Source: Solobacterium sp.
GTDB lineage: Bacteria > Bacillota_I > Bacilli_A > Erysipelotrichales > Erysipelotrichaceae
NCBI GenBank assembly: GCA_016291725.1
Contig: JAEEYJ010000060.1
Location: 1 to 7,391, forward strand
DNA: 7,391 nucleotides
Direction of reading: 5' to 3'
How positions within the stretch are numbered: the stretch's first letter is position 1; each line of letters opens with the position of its first letter. Below the pieces are notes generated by a model, which was given only the letters and a program-made list of their open reading frames with translations, did not search any database and was not told where the DNA came from. Both the position numbers and the translations under genes were made by a program. This document shows, in pieces, positions 1 to 5,996 of the stretch.

Positions 1-210
1 ATGCATCATCTTCCACAGAAAGCGCAGATTGATGCCGACGAGGCAGATGTTCATCAGTGCTGTGGGATAGGAACGGATGATCAGCGCGTATGCCGCAAAG
101 ATCACACTGCCTACCGTATTGACCACCCTCAGCTTGAACACTGAAGTCATCAGAAACGATACAAGCACCAGAAACGAACCAAGATAACCGAACAGTTCAA
201 TCCATGTCAT
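1..210 (-). CDS. YgjV-like small integral membrane protein (3' end outside window)
   Basis: An open frame of 70 codons runs from an ATG at 210 to the window edge with no stop, so the C-terminus is missing. The protein is almost wholly hydrophobic, with likely membrane segments at about residues 4-22, 31-45 and 50-66 separated by short basic turns (KLR near 26-28, NLR near 61-63). The N-terminal WIELFGYLGS, the V-N-x-x-G-S-x-I-F-x-x-Y block and the SYPTALMN block resemble the small YgjV-type inner membrane proteins of Bacillota, whose function is not established. The start is supported by GAGGT (217-221), which overlaps the stop codon of the upstream reductase. The 9-bp gap implies co-transcription with that gene. 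The coding call is firm; the family name rests on recalled motifs. Confidence 0.72.
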   Translation of the reverse strand, partial: MTWIELFGYLGSFLVLVSFLMTSVFKLRVVNTVGSVIFAAYALIIRSYPTALMNICLVGINLRFLWKMMH

Positions 211-219
211 AGCTTTACC

Positions 220-1179
220 TCAACGATTGCATACTACCGGATGCGGCACATAGCATTCCTCCAGATACTGGATGTCTTCTTTGCTCAGGGAGACCTCAAA
301 GCATCCCAGTGCATCCATCAGATGCTTTTCCTTGGTAATGCCGATGATCGGTGACGCTGCGCCCTTTGCGAATTCCCACGCGAGGCAGATGCCGGTCATC
401 GAACAATTGTACTTCTGTGACAGTTCCCATACCCGGCCGGCGATGATTCTGTCCGCTTCTTCCGTACGGTCATAGCGGGTGCCTTCCCGGCTGTCCAGTT
501 CATACCGCTTTGTATCCGCCGCCCAGTCCTTTCTTGCCAGTCTTCCGGCAGCGAACGGCGCGAACGGTGTGCGGGAAACCCCGAACTGTTCAGCGACAGG
601 GATCAGATCGCGTTCGTCCTCCCGGTAAACCAGTGAATAATGGTTCTGCAGGGTTGTGAACGGCCGGTATCCGAGCATCTTCGCTTTCCAGCAGTACTCC
701 GCGAACTGATAGCCGTACATTGCGCTGGCACCGTAGCAGCGGATCCGTCCGGCCTGCACTTCTTCGTTCAGGGCACGCAGTGTCTCTTCCACCGGTGTAC
801 CGTAGTCATAGCGGTGCAGCACCAGCAGATCAATGTAGTCTGTGCCCAGCCGCTCCAGGGAACCGGTGATTTCCCGGTGTATGGCTTCCGGAGACAGGCG
901 TCCTTCGTTGAAATAGCACTTTGTCGCAATGACGATCTCATCCCGCTTCAGCCCCTTCACGGCTTTCCCGAGGATCTCTTCCGATGTACCGTCTGAATAG
1001 TTGTTGGAAGTATCAAAGAAATTGATTCCCTGTTCATACGCTTTCCGTATGATTCTCTCGGAATCCTCATAGCCCAGTGTCCACCGGTACTCACCCCGGC
1101 CGGGCTCTCCGAACGACATGCAGCCCAGGCAAAGGCGTGAAACCTTCAGATCCGAGTTTCCCAATACTGTATATTCCAT
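220..1179 (-). CDS. Aldo/keto reductase, YajO-like
   Basis: A predicted NAD(P)H-dependent oxidoreductase of the aldo/keto reductase superfamily: a cytoplasmic (beta/alpha)8 barrel reducing aldehydes or ketones. Counting from the ATG at 1179 (319 residues), the catalytic tetrad is visible as D56 (in NFFDTSNNYSDG), Y61, K87 (VIATK) and H122 (LLVLH). The C-terminal SPIIGITK block is the usual cofactor phosphate-binding region. The N-terminal LGNSDLKVSRLCLGCM, the YREDER block and the C-terminal PHPVV closely match my recollection of E. coli YajO (about 324 residues). The frame continues upstream to ATGs at 1200 and 1224, but YajO homology begins at 1179. No Shine-Dalgarno precedes 1179; a weak purine run (AAAGAAGAA) precedes 1200. 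The physiological substrate is unknown. It shares an apparent operon with the YgjV-like gene and diverges from the MFS gene. Confidence 0.9.
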   Translation of the reverse strand: MEYTVLGNSDLKVSRLCLGCMSFGEPGRGEYRWTLGYEDSERIIRKAYEQGINFFDTSNNYSDGTSEEILGKAVKGLKRDEIVIATKCYFNEGRLSPEAIHREITGSLERLGTDYIDLLVLHRYDYGTPVEETLRALNEEVQAGRIRCYGASAMYGYQFAEYCWKAKMLGYRPFTTLQNHYSLVYREDERDLIPVAEQFGVSRTPFAPFAAGRLARKDWAADTKRYELDSREGTRYDRTEEADRIIAGRVWELSQKYNCSMTGICLAWEFAKGAASPIIGITKEKHLMDALGCFEVSLSKEDIQYLEECYVPHPVVCNR

Positions 1180-1191
1180 ATAATCATTATA
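1180..1191 (-). promoter_or_regulatory. Candidate -10 box giving a leaderless reductase mRNA
   Basis: Reading the minus strand, a perfect TATAAT (1191-1186) is followed by six bases and then the ATG at 1179. A transcript starting about 7 nt after the box would begin at the ATG itself. There is no Shine-Dalgarno before this ATG. The corresponding -35 region (around 1209-1214) is poor, so the call is tentative. Chance occurrence in an AT-rich start region is the main alternative. Confidence 0.35.
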
Positions 1192-1222
1192 AAACAGCAT
1201 TTTCTTCTTTACCGAATGATCC

Positions 1223-1250
1223 ATGATAGTGTTAAGATAATATGGTGCAA
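1223..1250 (-). promoter_or_regulatory. Alternative upstream promoter for the reductase
   Basis: On the minus strand, TTGCAC (1250-1245) and TATCAT (1228-1223) are separated by 16 bp. This would start transcription near 1216, making ATG 1200 or 1179 the usable starts and excluding ATG 1224. The region also carries the upstream sequence of the divergent MFS gene, which has a GATAAT-like -10 at 1236-1241 but no good -35. The two promoters would therefore overlap. Confidence 0.25.
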
Positions 1251-1267
1251 CTACGGGGGATAAATAA

Positions 1268-2554
1268 ATGACAGCTCAAAACGCAAACAACAACTCTGTA
1301 TTCAATATCCCGGCGTTCTGGAAGGCACAGCAGCTGGACTGGCGGATCACCGTCATCCGTACATCGCTGGAACGTCTGGGCTACAAAATGATTCTGCCGT
1401 ATCTGACGCTTTACATCGTCCTGCTGGGAGCGACGAAGACACAATACGGCCTCATCAACTCACTCGGTATGGTCATGGGCGGCATTCTCGCACCGACCAT
1501 CGGTTCCATCATTGACCGCAACGGTCCGAAAAAGGTATACATTTTCGGTATTCTCGTCCTGGTCGGCGGTTATCTGGCACTGGCATCCGCGAAGGTATGG
1601 CAGGTCGCCGCGCTCGGCCTGTTCCTGCATGCCATGGGACAGCGTCTGGGCGGACAGAGCTGCGCTACAATCTGCGGCAACTGCCTGGCCAACTGCGACC
1701 GCGCCAAAGGCATGCTTGTCTGTGAATCACTTGCGGCAGGTGTACTCGGCATGGTCGGTCCGATGATTTCGGGCTGGATTCTGGTCCATCTGATGGGTGT
1801 CAACGGAACACCGACGGACCCCAACACCATCCGTCCGCTGTTCTTCATCGCACTGTTCTTTACCATCGCATCACTGCTGATCATCATCTTCAAGCTTTCG
1901 TTCCGCAGCTGGGGCGGCCATGTACGCAAGAACAATTCCGTCATTCAGGACGGCATTGCGATTCTGAAGGCAGACAAGAACTGCCGCAAGTGGCTGCTGA
2001 TCTCGGCTGTCAACGCGATGCCGATGGCGATGGTCATTCCCTATGTTCAGGTTTTCGCGGCTGAGGCAAAGGCCGCTGATGCCGGAACACTGGCCGGAAT
2101 GGTCACGGCAACTGCACTGACTTCCGTTCTGTGCGGATATGTCATCGGTGTTATCAGCGACAAATACGGACGCAAGCCTGTTCTTCTGTTTACGATCGTG
2201 ATGTATCTGCTCGGACTCGGTCTGCTCATTACAACAAAGACGATGTCCGTGCTTCTCCTTGTCGGTATGCTCGCCGGCTTCCAGGAAATCGGTGCGACTG
2301 TTTCGGCATCCATCCAGAACGAGCTCGTTCCGCACAGGATCATGGGCAGATGGATCGGTGCAGTAGGCATGTTCTCTTCGATCTTCAGTGCAGCCATGGC
2401 AGCCCTCAGCGGCATCATCTATGACGGCATCGGCGGCAAGTGGGTATTCATCATCTACATCGTATGTGAACTCGTGATCCGCATTCCGCTGCTGCTGAGC
2501 ATGCCGGAAACGCTGCACACACCGGTGGACGCCGAGAAGTTCGCAGGAATCTGA
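1268..2554 (+). CDS. MFS transporter, 12 transmembrane helices
   Basis: A major facilitator superfamily secondary transporter of 428 residues, a typical length for the 12-helix class. The signature loop-2/3 motif appears as GSIIDRNGPKK (residues 79-89) and its internal repeat between helices 8 and 9 as GVISDKYGRK (294-303). A central polar linker (about 212-242) joins the two six-helix bundles. The loop after the fifth helix (TPTDPNTIRP, 181-190) is external. Several cysteines lie in and around helix 4 (C132, C136, C139, C143, C152). The start is fixed by GGGGGA at 1255-1260, 7 bp before the ATG. The substrate cannot be read from the sequence: drug efflux or metabolite uptake are both possible. 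It is transcribed divergently from the reductase and ends in a strong terminator, so it is probably monocistronic. Confidence 0.93.
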   Translation: MTAQNANNNSVFNIPAFWKAQQLDWRITVIRTSLERLGYKMILPYLTLYIVLLGATKTQYGLINSLGMVMGGILAPTIGSIIDRNGPKKVYIFGILVLVGGYLALASAKVWQVAALGLFLHAMGQRLGGQSCATICGNCLANCDRAKGMLVCESLAAGVLGMVGPMISGWILVHLMGVNGTPTDPNTIRPLFFIALFFTIASLLIIIFKLSFRSWGGHVRKNNSVIQDGIAILKADKNCRKWLLISAVNAMPMAMVIPYVQVFAAEAKAADAGTLAGMVTATALTSVLCGYVIGVISDKYGRKPVLLFTIVMYLLGLGLLITTKTMSVLLLVGMLAGFQEIGATVSASIQNELVPHRIMGRWIGAVGMFSSIFSAAMAALSGIIYDGIGGKWVFIIYIVCELVIRIPLLLSMPETLHTPVDAEKFAGI

Positions 2555-2575
2555 TATCAGCATTCGTTCAGAATC

Positions 2576-2605
2576 AACGGCTGCATACAGCAGCCGTTTT
2601 CTGTT
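2576..2605 (+). terminator. Rho-independent terminator of the MFS gene
   Basis: A perfect 9-bp stem, AACGGCTGC (2576-2584) with GCAGCCGTT (2590-2598), has a 5-nt loop and a T-rich tail (TTTTCTGTT overlapping the stem end). It lies 21 bp after the MFS stop codon and separates the MFS gene from the MATE gene. Confidence 0.9.
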
Positions 2606-2613
2606 CCCCTGCT

Positions 2614-2642
2614 TTTCCCGTACACTCTGTATTGTGTATACT
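2614..2642 (+). promoter_or_regulatory. Candidate promoter of the MATE gene (leaderless start)
   Basis: TTTCCC (2614-2619, weak -35) and TATACT (2637-2642, good -10) are 17 bp apart. The -10 ends 8 bases before the MATE ATG (2651), so the transcript would begin at about 2649-2651. No Shine-Dalgarno exists in the gap. An in-frame TGA at 2642-2644 rules out a start further upstream. Confidence 0.5.
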
Positions 2643-2650
2643 GAATCTGT

Positions 2651-4003
2651 ATGACAGAACGAGTCAAAGTAAACCGGATTACAGAAGGCAATATCCCCCG
2701 CCAGCTGCTGGCCTATTTCTTCCCGCTGCTGATCGGCTCGGTATTCCAGACCCTCTACAATACTGTCGACAGTATCATCGTCGGCCGTTTTGTCGGTGCC
2801 AATGCCCTGGCGGCTGTCGGCGGATCCGGCATTGCCATCGGTCTGCTCATCGGCTTCTTCATGGGCGTCGGTGCCGGCGGTACCGTCATCATTTCCCAGT
2901 ACTACGGTGGACAGAACGAGGAAAAGCTCTCCAAAGCCGTCCATACCCTGATCACCATGGCACTCATTCTTGGTACTGTAATGTCTGTTCTCGGCCAGTT
3001 CGCTGCCCGTCCTCTGCTCAGGCTGATCAAGATGGATCCGGAAATCCTGGATCTGTCGGTGCTCTACCTGCGCATCATCTTCGGCAGCCTGCTGTTCTTT
3101 ACCATCTACAATCTCGGCGGTGCGATCCTGCGGGCCATCGGAGATTCCAAGCGCCCCCGGAACTATCTGATCCTGACCTGCATCCTGAATATCTTCCTGG
3201 ATCTGCTGTTCGTACTGGTCCTGCAGATGAGCGTTGCCGGTGTGGCCATCGCTACAGCCGCTTCCGTTGCGGTGTCCTCCTTCCTGGTTGCCCGGGCATT
3301 GATGCGTACGGATGACATCTACCGGGTCAGTATCCATAAGCTCGGTGTGGATCTTCCTGTACTGAAGGAAATCATCCGGATCGGTCTGCCTGCCGGCGGT
3401 ACTTCCATGGCCTATACACTGTCCAATATGATCATCCAGGCGGCAGTCAACAGCTTCGGAGCCGCCTTTACCGCTGCCTGGGTAGCGTTCGGCAAGATCG
3501 ACAATGTCATCTTCATGATCCAGGGCGCGTTCGGCATGTCCGTGACTACATTCGTCGGGCAGAACTACGGTGCTGCAAAGTACGGCAGAGTACGGGAGAG
3601 CGTCAGAACCGGCATCCTGATGAGTGTATCCATCACGCTGGTGCTCAGTGTACTGATGTATGTGTTCTCCCCGACGATGATTGCCTGGTTTGCGGAGGAG
3701 CCGCATGTCATTGAAATCGGCACCTCTGTCCTGCGTGTATGCGCACCGTTCTATTTCATGTACGCGTTCATAGAGATTCTCTCCGGCGCCATCCGGGGAT
3801 CCGGAGAAGGCTTCGCCCCGATGGCCATTACCCTGGTCACCATCTGCGCAATGCGCTTTGTCTGGATCTACCTCATTGCCCCGCGCCTCGGCGGTACCAT
3901 AGAAGCCATTACGGCCTGCTATCCGGCAACCTGGATCTTCGCGGCTGTTGTCTTTATCCTCTACTACAGCAACTACCGGAAACGCTTCCGTACAGACAAC
4001 TGA
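2651..4003 (+). CDS. MATE family efflux transporter
   Basis: A multidrug and toxic compound extrusion-type exporter of 450 residues, typical of the family, using an ion gradient to expel organic cations or metabolites across the membrane. Two homologous six-helix halves are visible. The first opens with ITEGNIPRQLLAYFFPLLIGS and contains the hallmark LYNTVDSIIVGRFVG (about 35-49) and a GGTVIISQYYGG block. The second half contains LPAGGTS, the FGMSVTTFVGQNYGA block and a GAIRGSGEG loop. It resembles the clostridial branch of uncharacterised MATE pumps; the substrate is not predictable. The start is constrained: an in-frame stop lies only two codons upstream, yet there is no ribosome binding site, so leaderless translation is plausible. 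No terminator follows, so some read-through into the next gene is likely. Confidence 0.94.
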   Translation: MTERVKVNRITEGNIPRQLLAYFFPLLIGSVFQTLYNTVDSIIVGRFVGANALAAVGGSGIAIGLLIGFFMGVGAGGTVIISQYYGGQNEEKLSKAVHTLITMALILGTVMSVLGQFAARPLLRLIKMDPEILDLSVLYLRIIFGSLLFFTIYNLGGAILRAIGDSKRPRNYLILTCILNIFLDLLFVLVLQMSVAGVAIATAASVAVSSFLVARALMRTDDIYRVSIHKLGVDLPVLKEIIRIGLPAGGTSMAYTLSNMIIQAAVNSFGAAFTAAWVAFGKIDNVIFMIQGAFGMSVTTFVGQNYGAAKYGRVRESVRTGILMSVSITLVLSVLMYVFSPTMIAWFAEEPHVIEIGTSVLRVCAPFYFMYAFIEILSGAIRGSGEGFAPMAITLVTICAMRFVWIYLIAPRLGGTIEAITACYPATWIFAAVVFILYYSNYRKRFRTDN

Positions 4004-4028
4004 CATTCTCCCTGTTTCCCGCTATAAT
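4000..4028 (+). promoter_or_regulatory. Near-consensus promoter overlapping the MATE stop codon
   Basis: CTGACA (4000-4005, five of six consensus) and a perfect TATAAT (4023-4028) are 17 bp apart. The -35 covers the MATE stop codon TGA (4001-4003). Transcription would start near 4035 and give a leader of about 55 nt for the C_GCAxxG_C_C gene. This is one of the two strongest promoters in the window. Confidence 0.8.
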
Positions 4029-4043
4029 ATAGGAAAGGAGAGT

Positions 4044-4073
4044 CTGCAGGATACCATGCCGGGTATTCTGCAG
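4044..4073 (+). other. 12-bp hairpin in the leader, directly before the Shine-Dalgarno
   Basis: CTGCAGGATACC (4044-4055) pairs with GGTATTCTGCAG (4062-4073) along 12 bp, with one G-U pair and a 6-nt loop. AGGAGG starts one base later (4075-4080), 9 bp before the ATG. No U-run follows, so it is not a terminator. Possible roles are mRNA stabilisation, processing of the MATE read-through transcript, or translational control. Confidence 0.7.
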
Positions 4074-4089
4074 CAGGAGGTACATAATA

Positions 4090-4545
4090 ATGGCAGAAAA
4101 AATGACTGTTGAGCGTGCAAAGGAAGTCCTGGCAGGCCAGGGTTTCCACTGTTCCCAGGCTGTTGTCATGCATGCATGCGAAGTGCTCGGACTGGACAAG
4201 GATCTGTTGCTGAAGGTGTCCGGCGGTCTGGGCGGCGGCTGCTTCCACGGTGACATCTGCGGCTGCGTCAGCGGCGCGATCATGGCCATCGGTGCAGTCT
4301 ACGGCTACAACCAGCCGTATTCCGCAGAGCAGAACGCAATCCTCGTCGCAAAGCTGACGGAATTCGAAAAGAAGTTCGAAGCCAAGCATGGTTCCCTCAT
4401 CTGCAAGGATCTGCTGGGCGGCTACAGCTTCGCAGTGCCGGAAGAGGCAAAGAAGATCATGACCGAAGGTCTGACGAAGAACTGCCCGGCTCTGGTAGCC
4501 AGCGCCTGCGAGATTCTGGACGAAATCATCCTTCCGAAAGAGTAA
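4090..4545 (+). CDS. C_GCAxxG_C_C family (redox-type) protein
   Basis: A small 151-residue cytoplasmic protein with eight cysteines (C21, C30, C51, C57, C59, C105, C132, C140). The family signature is visible as FHCSQAVV (19-26), the GGLGGGC stretch with GDICGCVSGAIMAIG (45-68), the ICKDLLG site around C105, and the C-terminal C132/C140 pair. Members are named for this conserved cysteine and glycine pattern and are presumed redox-active or metal/cofactor-binding; the reaction is not established. They are common in anaerobic Bacillota. The start is set by AGGAGG at 4075-4080. It has its own promoter inside the end of the MATE gene and a leader hairpin, and ends at a bidirectional terminator shared with the convergent DUF2812 gene. 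The family call is strong; the function is open. Confidence 0.9.
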   Translation: MAEKMTVERAKEVLAGQGFHCSQAVVMHACEVLGLDKDLLLKVSGGLGGGCFHGDICGCVSGAIMAIGAVYGYNQPYSAEQNAILVAKLTEFEKKFEAKHGSLICKDLLGGYSFAVPEEAKKIMTEGLTKNCPALVASACEILDEIILPKE

Positions 4546-4554
4546 TCTCCACTA

Positions 4555-4588
4555 AAAAAGGTGCGGTTCCTGTGAACTTCACCTTTTT
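4555..4588. terminator. Bidirectional terminator between convergent genes
   Basis: The stem AAAAAGGTG (4555-4563) with CACCTTTTT (4580-4588) continues, after a C-T mismatch, into an inner helix GGTTC/GAACT closed by the loop CTGT. The A-run on one side and T-run on the other give a U-tract in both directions. It sits 9 bp after the C_GCAxxG_C_C stop and 7 bp after the DUF2812 stop on the other strand, so one hairpin ends both transcripts. Confidence 0.92.
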
Positions 4589-4595
4589 CTTTGCC

Positions 4596-5105
4596 TTATT
4601 CCCGCAGCGTACGCTCTTTTTCCAGCGCTTCCTGCTTGCCGCGGATCCTGCCCAGTCCGTACATCAGCAGCGTTGCGCACAGCAGGTTGATCCACCCGTA
4701 GCTCCATGTGTGGAATGAATTGACCACTCCGATCAGCAGGTTGGCAATGCCGATGATCCGGAGCGAGAGACCGATCCGGTCCAGATGCTCGATCCGGGAA
4801 TCCATATCGGAGAAGAGATCAAACGGACCGTATTCATTCCTTTTCCGGAAATAGATCCACTGGACAACCCTGCCGATGTATTCCGCGCCGGTTTCTTCCA
4901 TGAAACTGATGTATCCATCATCCGGCTTCTTCATCTCCAGCCGTATTGTGTATTCCTCCGGTGCGCAGCGCTCGAAGGTATAGCTGCAGAAGCCGACACT
5001 GCACAGTACCCAGCCTTCATCCGCCATTTCATTCAGCCAGGCTTCTTCCTTGTCAAAGTCCCAGACAAAGAACCACTTCCATACCGTCTTCTTCTCCATG
5101 TTCAT
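4596..5105 (-). CDS. DUF2812 domain membrane protein
   Basis: A 169-residue protein of the DUF2812 family. The family core is the N-terminal WFFVWDFDKEEAWLNEMADEGW (about 11-32), followed by YTFER and a block near 68-87 (SFMEETGAEYIGRVVQWIYFR). Two transmembrane segments follow at about 112-130 and 136-153, ending in a charged tail (RGKQEALEKER), so the soluble domain and both termini are probably cytoplasmic. Its ATG overlaps the TGA of the PadR gene (ATGA), with GGAG four bases before the ATG; a second Met two codons on is also possible. In Bacillota, DUF2812 genes typically sit next to PadR regulators. Its molecular role is unknown; a membrane sensor or partner of PadR-controlled stress responses is only an inference. 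Confidence 0.9.
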   Translation of the reverse strand: MNMEKKTVWKWFFVWDFDKEEAWLNEMADEGWVLCSVGFCSYTFERCAPEEYTIRLEMKKPDDGYISFMEETGAEYIGRVVQWIYFRKRNEYGPFDLFSDMDSRIEHLDRIGLSLRIIGIANLLIGVVNSFHTWSYGWINLLCATLLMYGLGRIRGKQEALEKERTLRE

Positions 5106-5419
5106 CTTTCTCCTTCCAGAACGGCATCACCGTTCTCCACCAGCTCCCTGAGCCGTTCGATTTCATTTGCCAGAATGTCCAGACCGAGATCGGTCAGCTG
5201 ATACTCCTTCTTCCGGCTGCCGCTTTCCACCGGCAATTGTTCGATCCACTTTTTGTCCACCAGACTGTTCAGCGCACCGTACAGTGTTCCTGCCGCCAGG
5301 CGGACCCTTCCGTGCGACATCTCCTCTGCCTTCAGCATGATTCCGTATCCATGGTTCGGACGGTACAGTGCCAGCAGAATGTAGAATGTCGTCTCCGTCA
5401 ATGCTATATTCTCATACAT
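5102..5419 (-). CDS. PadR family transcriptional regulator
   Basis: A compact 105-residue winged-helix repressor. The PadR core is visible: LTETTFYILLAL (7-18), the HGYGI motif (23-27), GTLYGALNSLVDKKWIE with the recognition helix (44-60), and the wing with RKKEYQLTDLG (69-79). A short C-terminal helix (about 81-98) suits dimerisation. The small size fits the PadR subfamily with a short C-terminal domain, which often binds drugs or membrane-stress signals. GAGGTG lies about 6 bp before the ATG. It is co-transcribed and translationally coupled with DUF2812. Its own promoter carries two inverted repeats of the same design, which strongly suggests autorepression. The inducer is unknown. Confidence 0.95.
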   Translation of the reverse strand: MYENIALTETTFYILLALYRPNHGYGIMLKAEEMSHGRVRLAAGTLYGALNSLVDKKWIEQLPVESGSRKKEYQLTDLGLDILANEIERLRELVENGDAVLEGER

Positions 5420-5443
5420 AGAATCACCTCTATCGCTGTCCGT

Positions 5444-5462
5444 TATATCGTCTTTCGATATA
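5444..5462. promoter_or_regulatory. Putative PadR operator 2 (early transcribed region)
   Basis: The inverted repeat TATATCG (5444-5450) - 5 nt - CGATATA (5456-5462) has the same half-site and the same 5-nt gap as operator 1. Its centre (5453) lies 31 bp from the first (5484), close to three helical turns, so both would face the same side of the DNA. It sits just after the predicted transcription start. The right arm extends into CGATATATCG (5456-5465), itself a palindrome. Confidence 0.65.
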
Positions 5463-5472
5463 TCGCAATCAC

Positions 5473-5501
5473 AATATATCGTATGCCGATATATATGTCA
5501 A
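5473..5501 (-). promoter_or_regulatory. Consensus promoter of the padR-DUF2812 operon
   Basis: On the minus strand, a perfect TTGACA (5501-5496) and TATATT (5478-5473) are exactly 17 bp apart. Transcription would start near 5466, giving a leader of about 47 nt. The spacer and -10 box are covered by the first inverted repeat. Confidence 0.9.
5474..5494. promoter_or_regulatory. Putative PadR operator 1 (spacer and -10)
   Basis: A perfect inverted repeat, ATATATCG (5474-5481) - 5 nt - CGATATAT (5487-5494), fills the promoter spacer and overlaps the -10 box. A dimer bound here would block RNA polymerase. Assignment to this PadR is inferred from position and from the matching second copy. Confidence 0.72.
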
Positions 5502-5512
5502 CAGAAAAACAC

Positions 5513-5534
5513 AAAAAAACCGGATTTCTCCGGT
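5513..5534 (-). terminator. Rho-independent terminator of the GNAT operon
   Basis: On the minus strand, ACCGGA - GAAA tetraloop - TCCGGT is followed by a run of T (the A-run at 5513-5519 on the plus strand). It begins 8 bp after the GNAT stop and ends 11 bp before the PadR -35, insulating the two minus-strand operons. Confidence 0.9.
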
Positions 5535-5542
5535 ATTCTGCA

Positions 5543-5986
5543 TCAGATGGGTGAATACTTCTTCGCCGGCCGGTCATCCTGATGCCGGATCATGCCATAG
5601 CGCCGGTCGGGATCAATGTATTCAAAGCGGTGCCGCAGGTAGATATGATCCGCCGGGATCTTGGCGATCAGGGTTACAAAGCACTCCTCATCCGCGTGGG
5701 CATCCAGGTAATGATCGATCTCCGTCATGATCCTGTCCGCAATCCCACGGCGCTGGTACTCCTTGTCCACCATGATGTCGTTGACGCTGAAGCAGATGCC
5801 TCCGTCATCGATCACTCTGCCCAGGCCGATCAGGCGCTCACCGTCCCATACGGAGCAGACAAAGGAAGAGCCTTCCAGCGCCCGTATGACACGCTGATCG
5901 CTTTTCCTGCCGCCCATGCCCGAGCGCAGGCGCAGGGTATTGTACTGTTCCGGATCCGGCAGCCTGTTCGTGAATTCCAGTTCCAT
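5543..5986 (-). CDS. GNAT family N-acetyltransferase
   Basis: A predicted acetyl-CoA-dependent acyltransferase of 147 residues, the normal size for a single GNAT domain. The acetyl-CoA binding motif A is seen at the end of beta-4 and start of alpha-3: VNDIMVDKEYQRRGIADRIM (68-87), with Q78-R79-R80-G81-I82-A83 as the pyrophosphate loop. Upstream, RLIGLGRVIDDGG (51-63) forms the beta-2/beta-3 region, and YLRHRFEYI (116-124) is the motif-B end of the fold. The substrate (amine, amino acid, peptide or antibiotic) cannot be told. The frame is open further upstream, but the start at 5986 is fixed by GAGGAGG 5 bp before it, and the longer version would overlap the upstream gene and lack any GNAT homology. 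It lies 10 bp after that gene and is probably its operon partner. Confidence 0.92.
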   Translation of the reverse strand: MELEFTNRLPDPEQYNTLRLRSGMGGRKSDQRVIRALEGSSFVCSVWDGERLIGLGRVIDDGGICFSVNDIMVDKEYQRRGIADRIMTEIDHYLDAHADEECFVTLIAKIPADHIYLRHRFEYIDPDRRYGMIRHQDDRPAKKYSPI

Positions 5987-5996
5987 ATCGTCCTCC

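Noticed and set aside
1871..4006. A 711-codon open frame on the minus strand, antisense to the MFS and MATE genes
   Set aside because: It runs in exact codon register with both genes, which happen to share a frame. It stays open because they avoid TTA, CTA and TCA codons here. Its product is an acidic, His/Asp/Gln-rich string with no domains, as expected from the complement of membrane-protein codons. It crosses a terminator and a gene boundary.
4056..4112. A short upstream frame starting at the ATG in the 4044-4073 hairpin loop
   Set aside because: No good Shine-Dalgarno at proper distance, the ATG is enclosed by a strong stem, and the frame overlaps the real gene start without sign of coupling.
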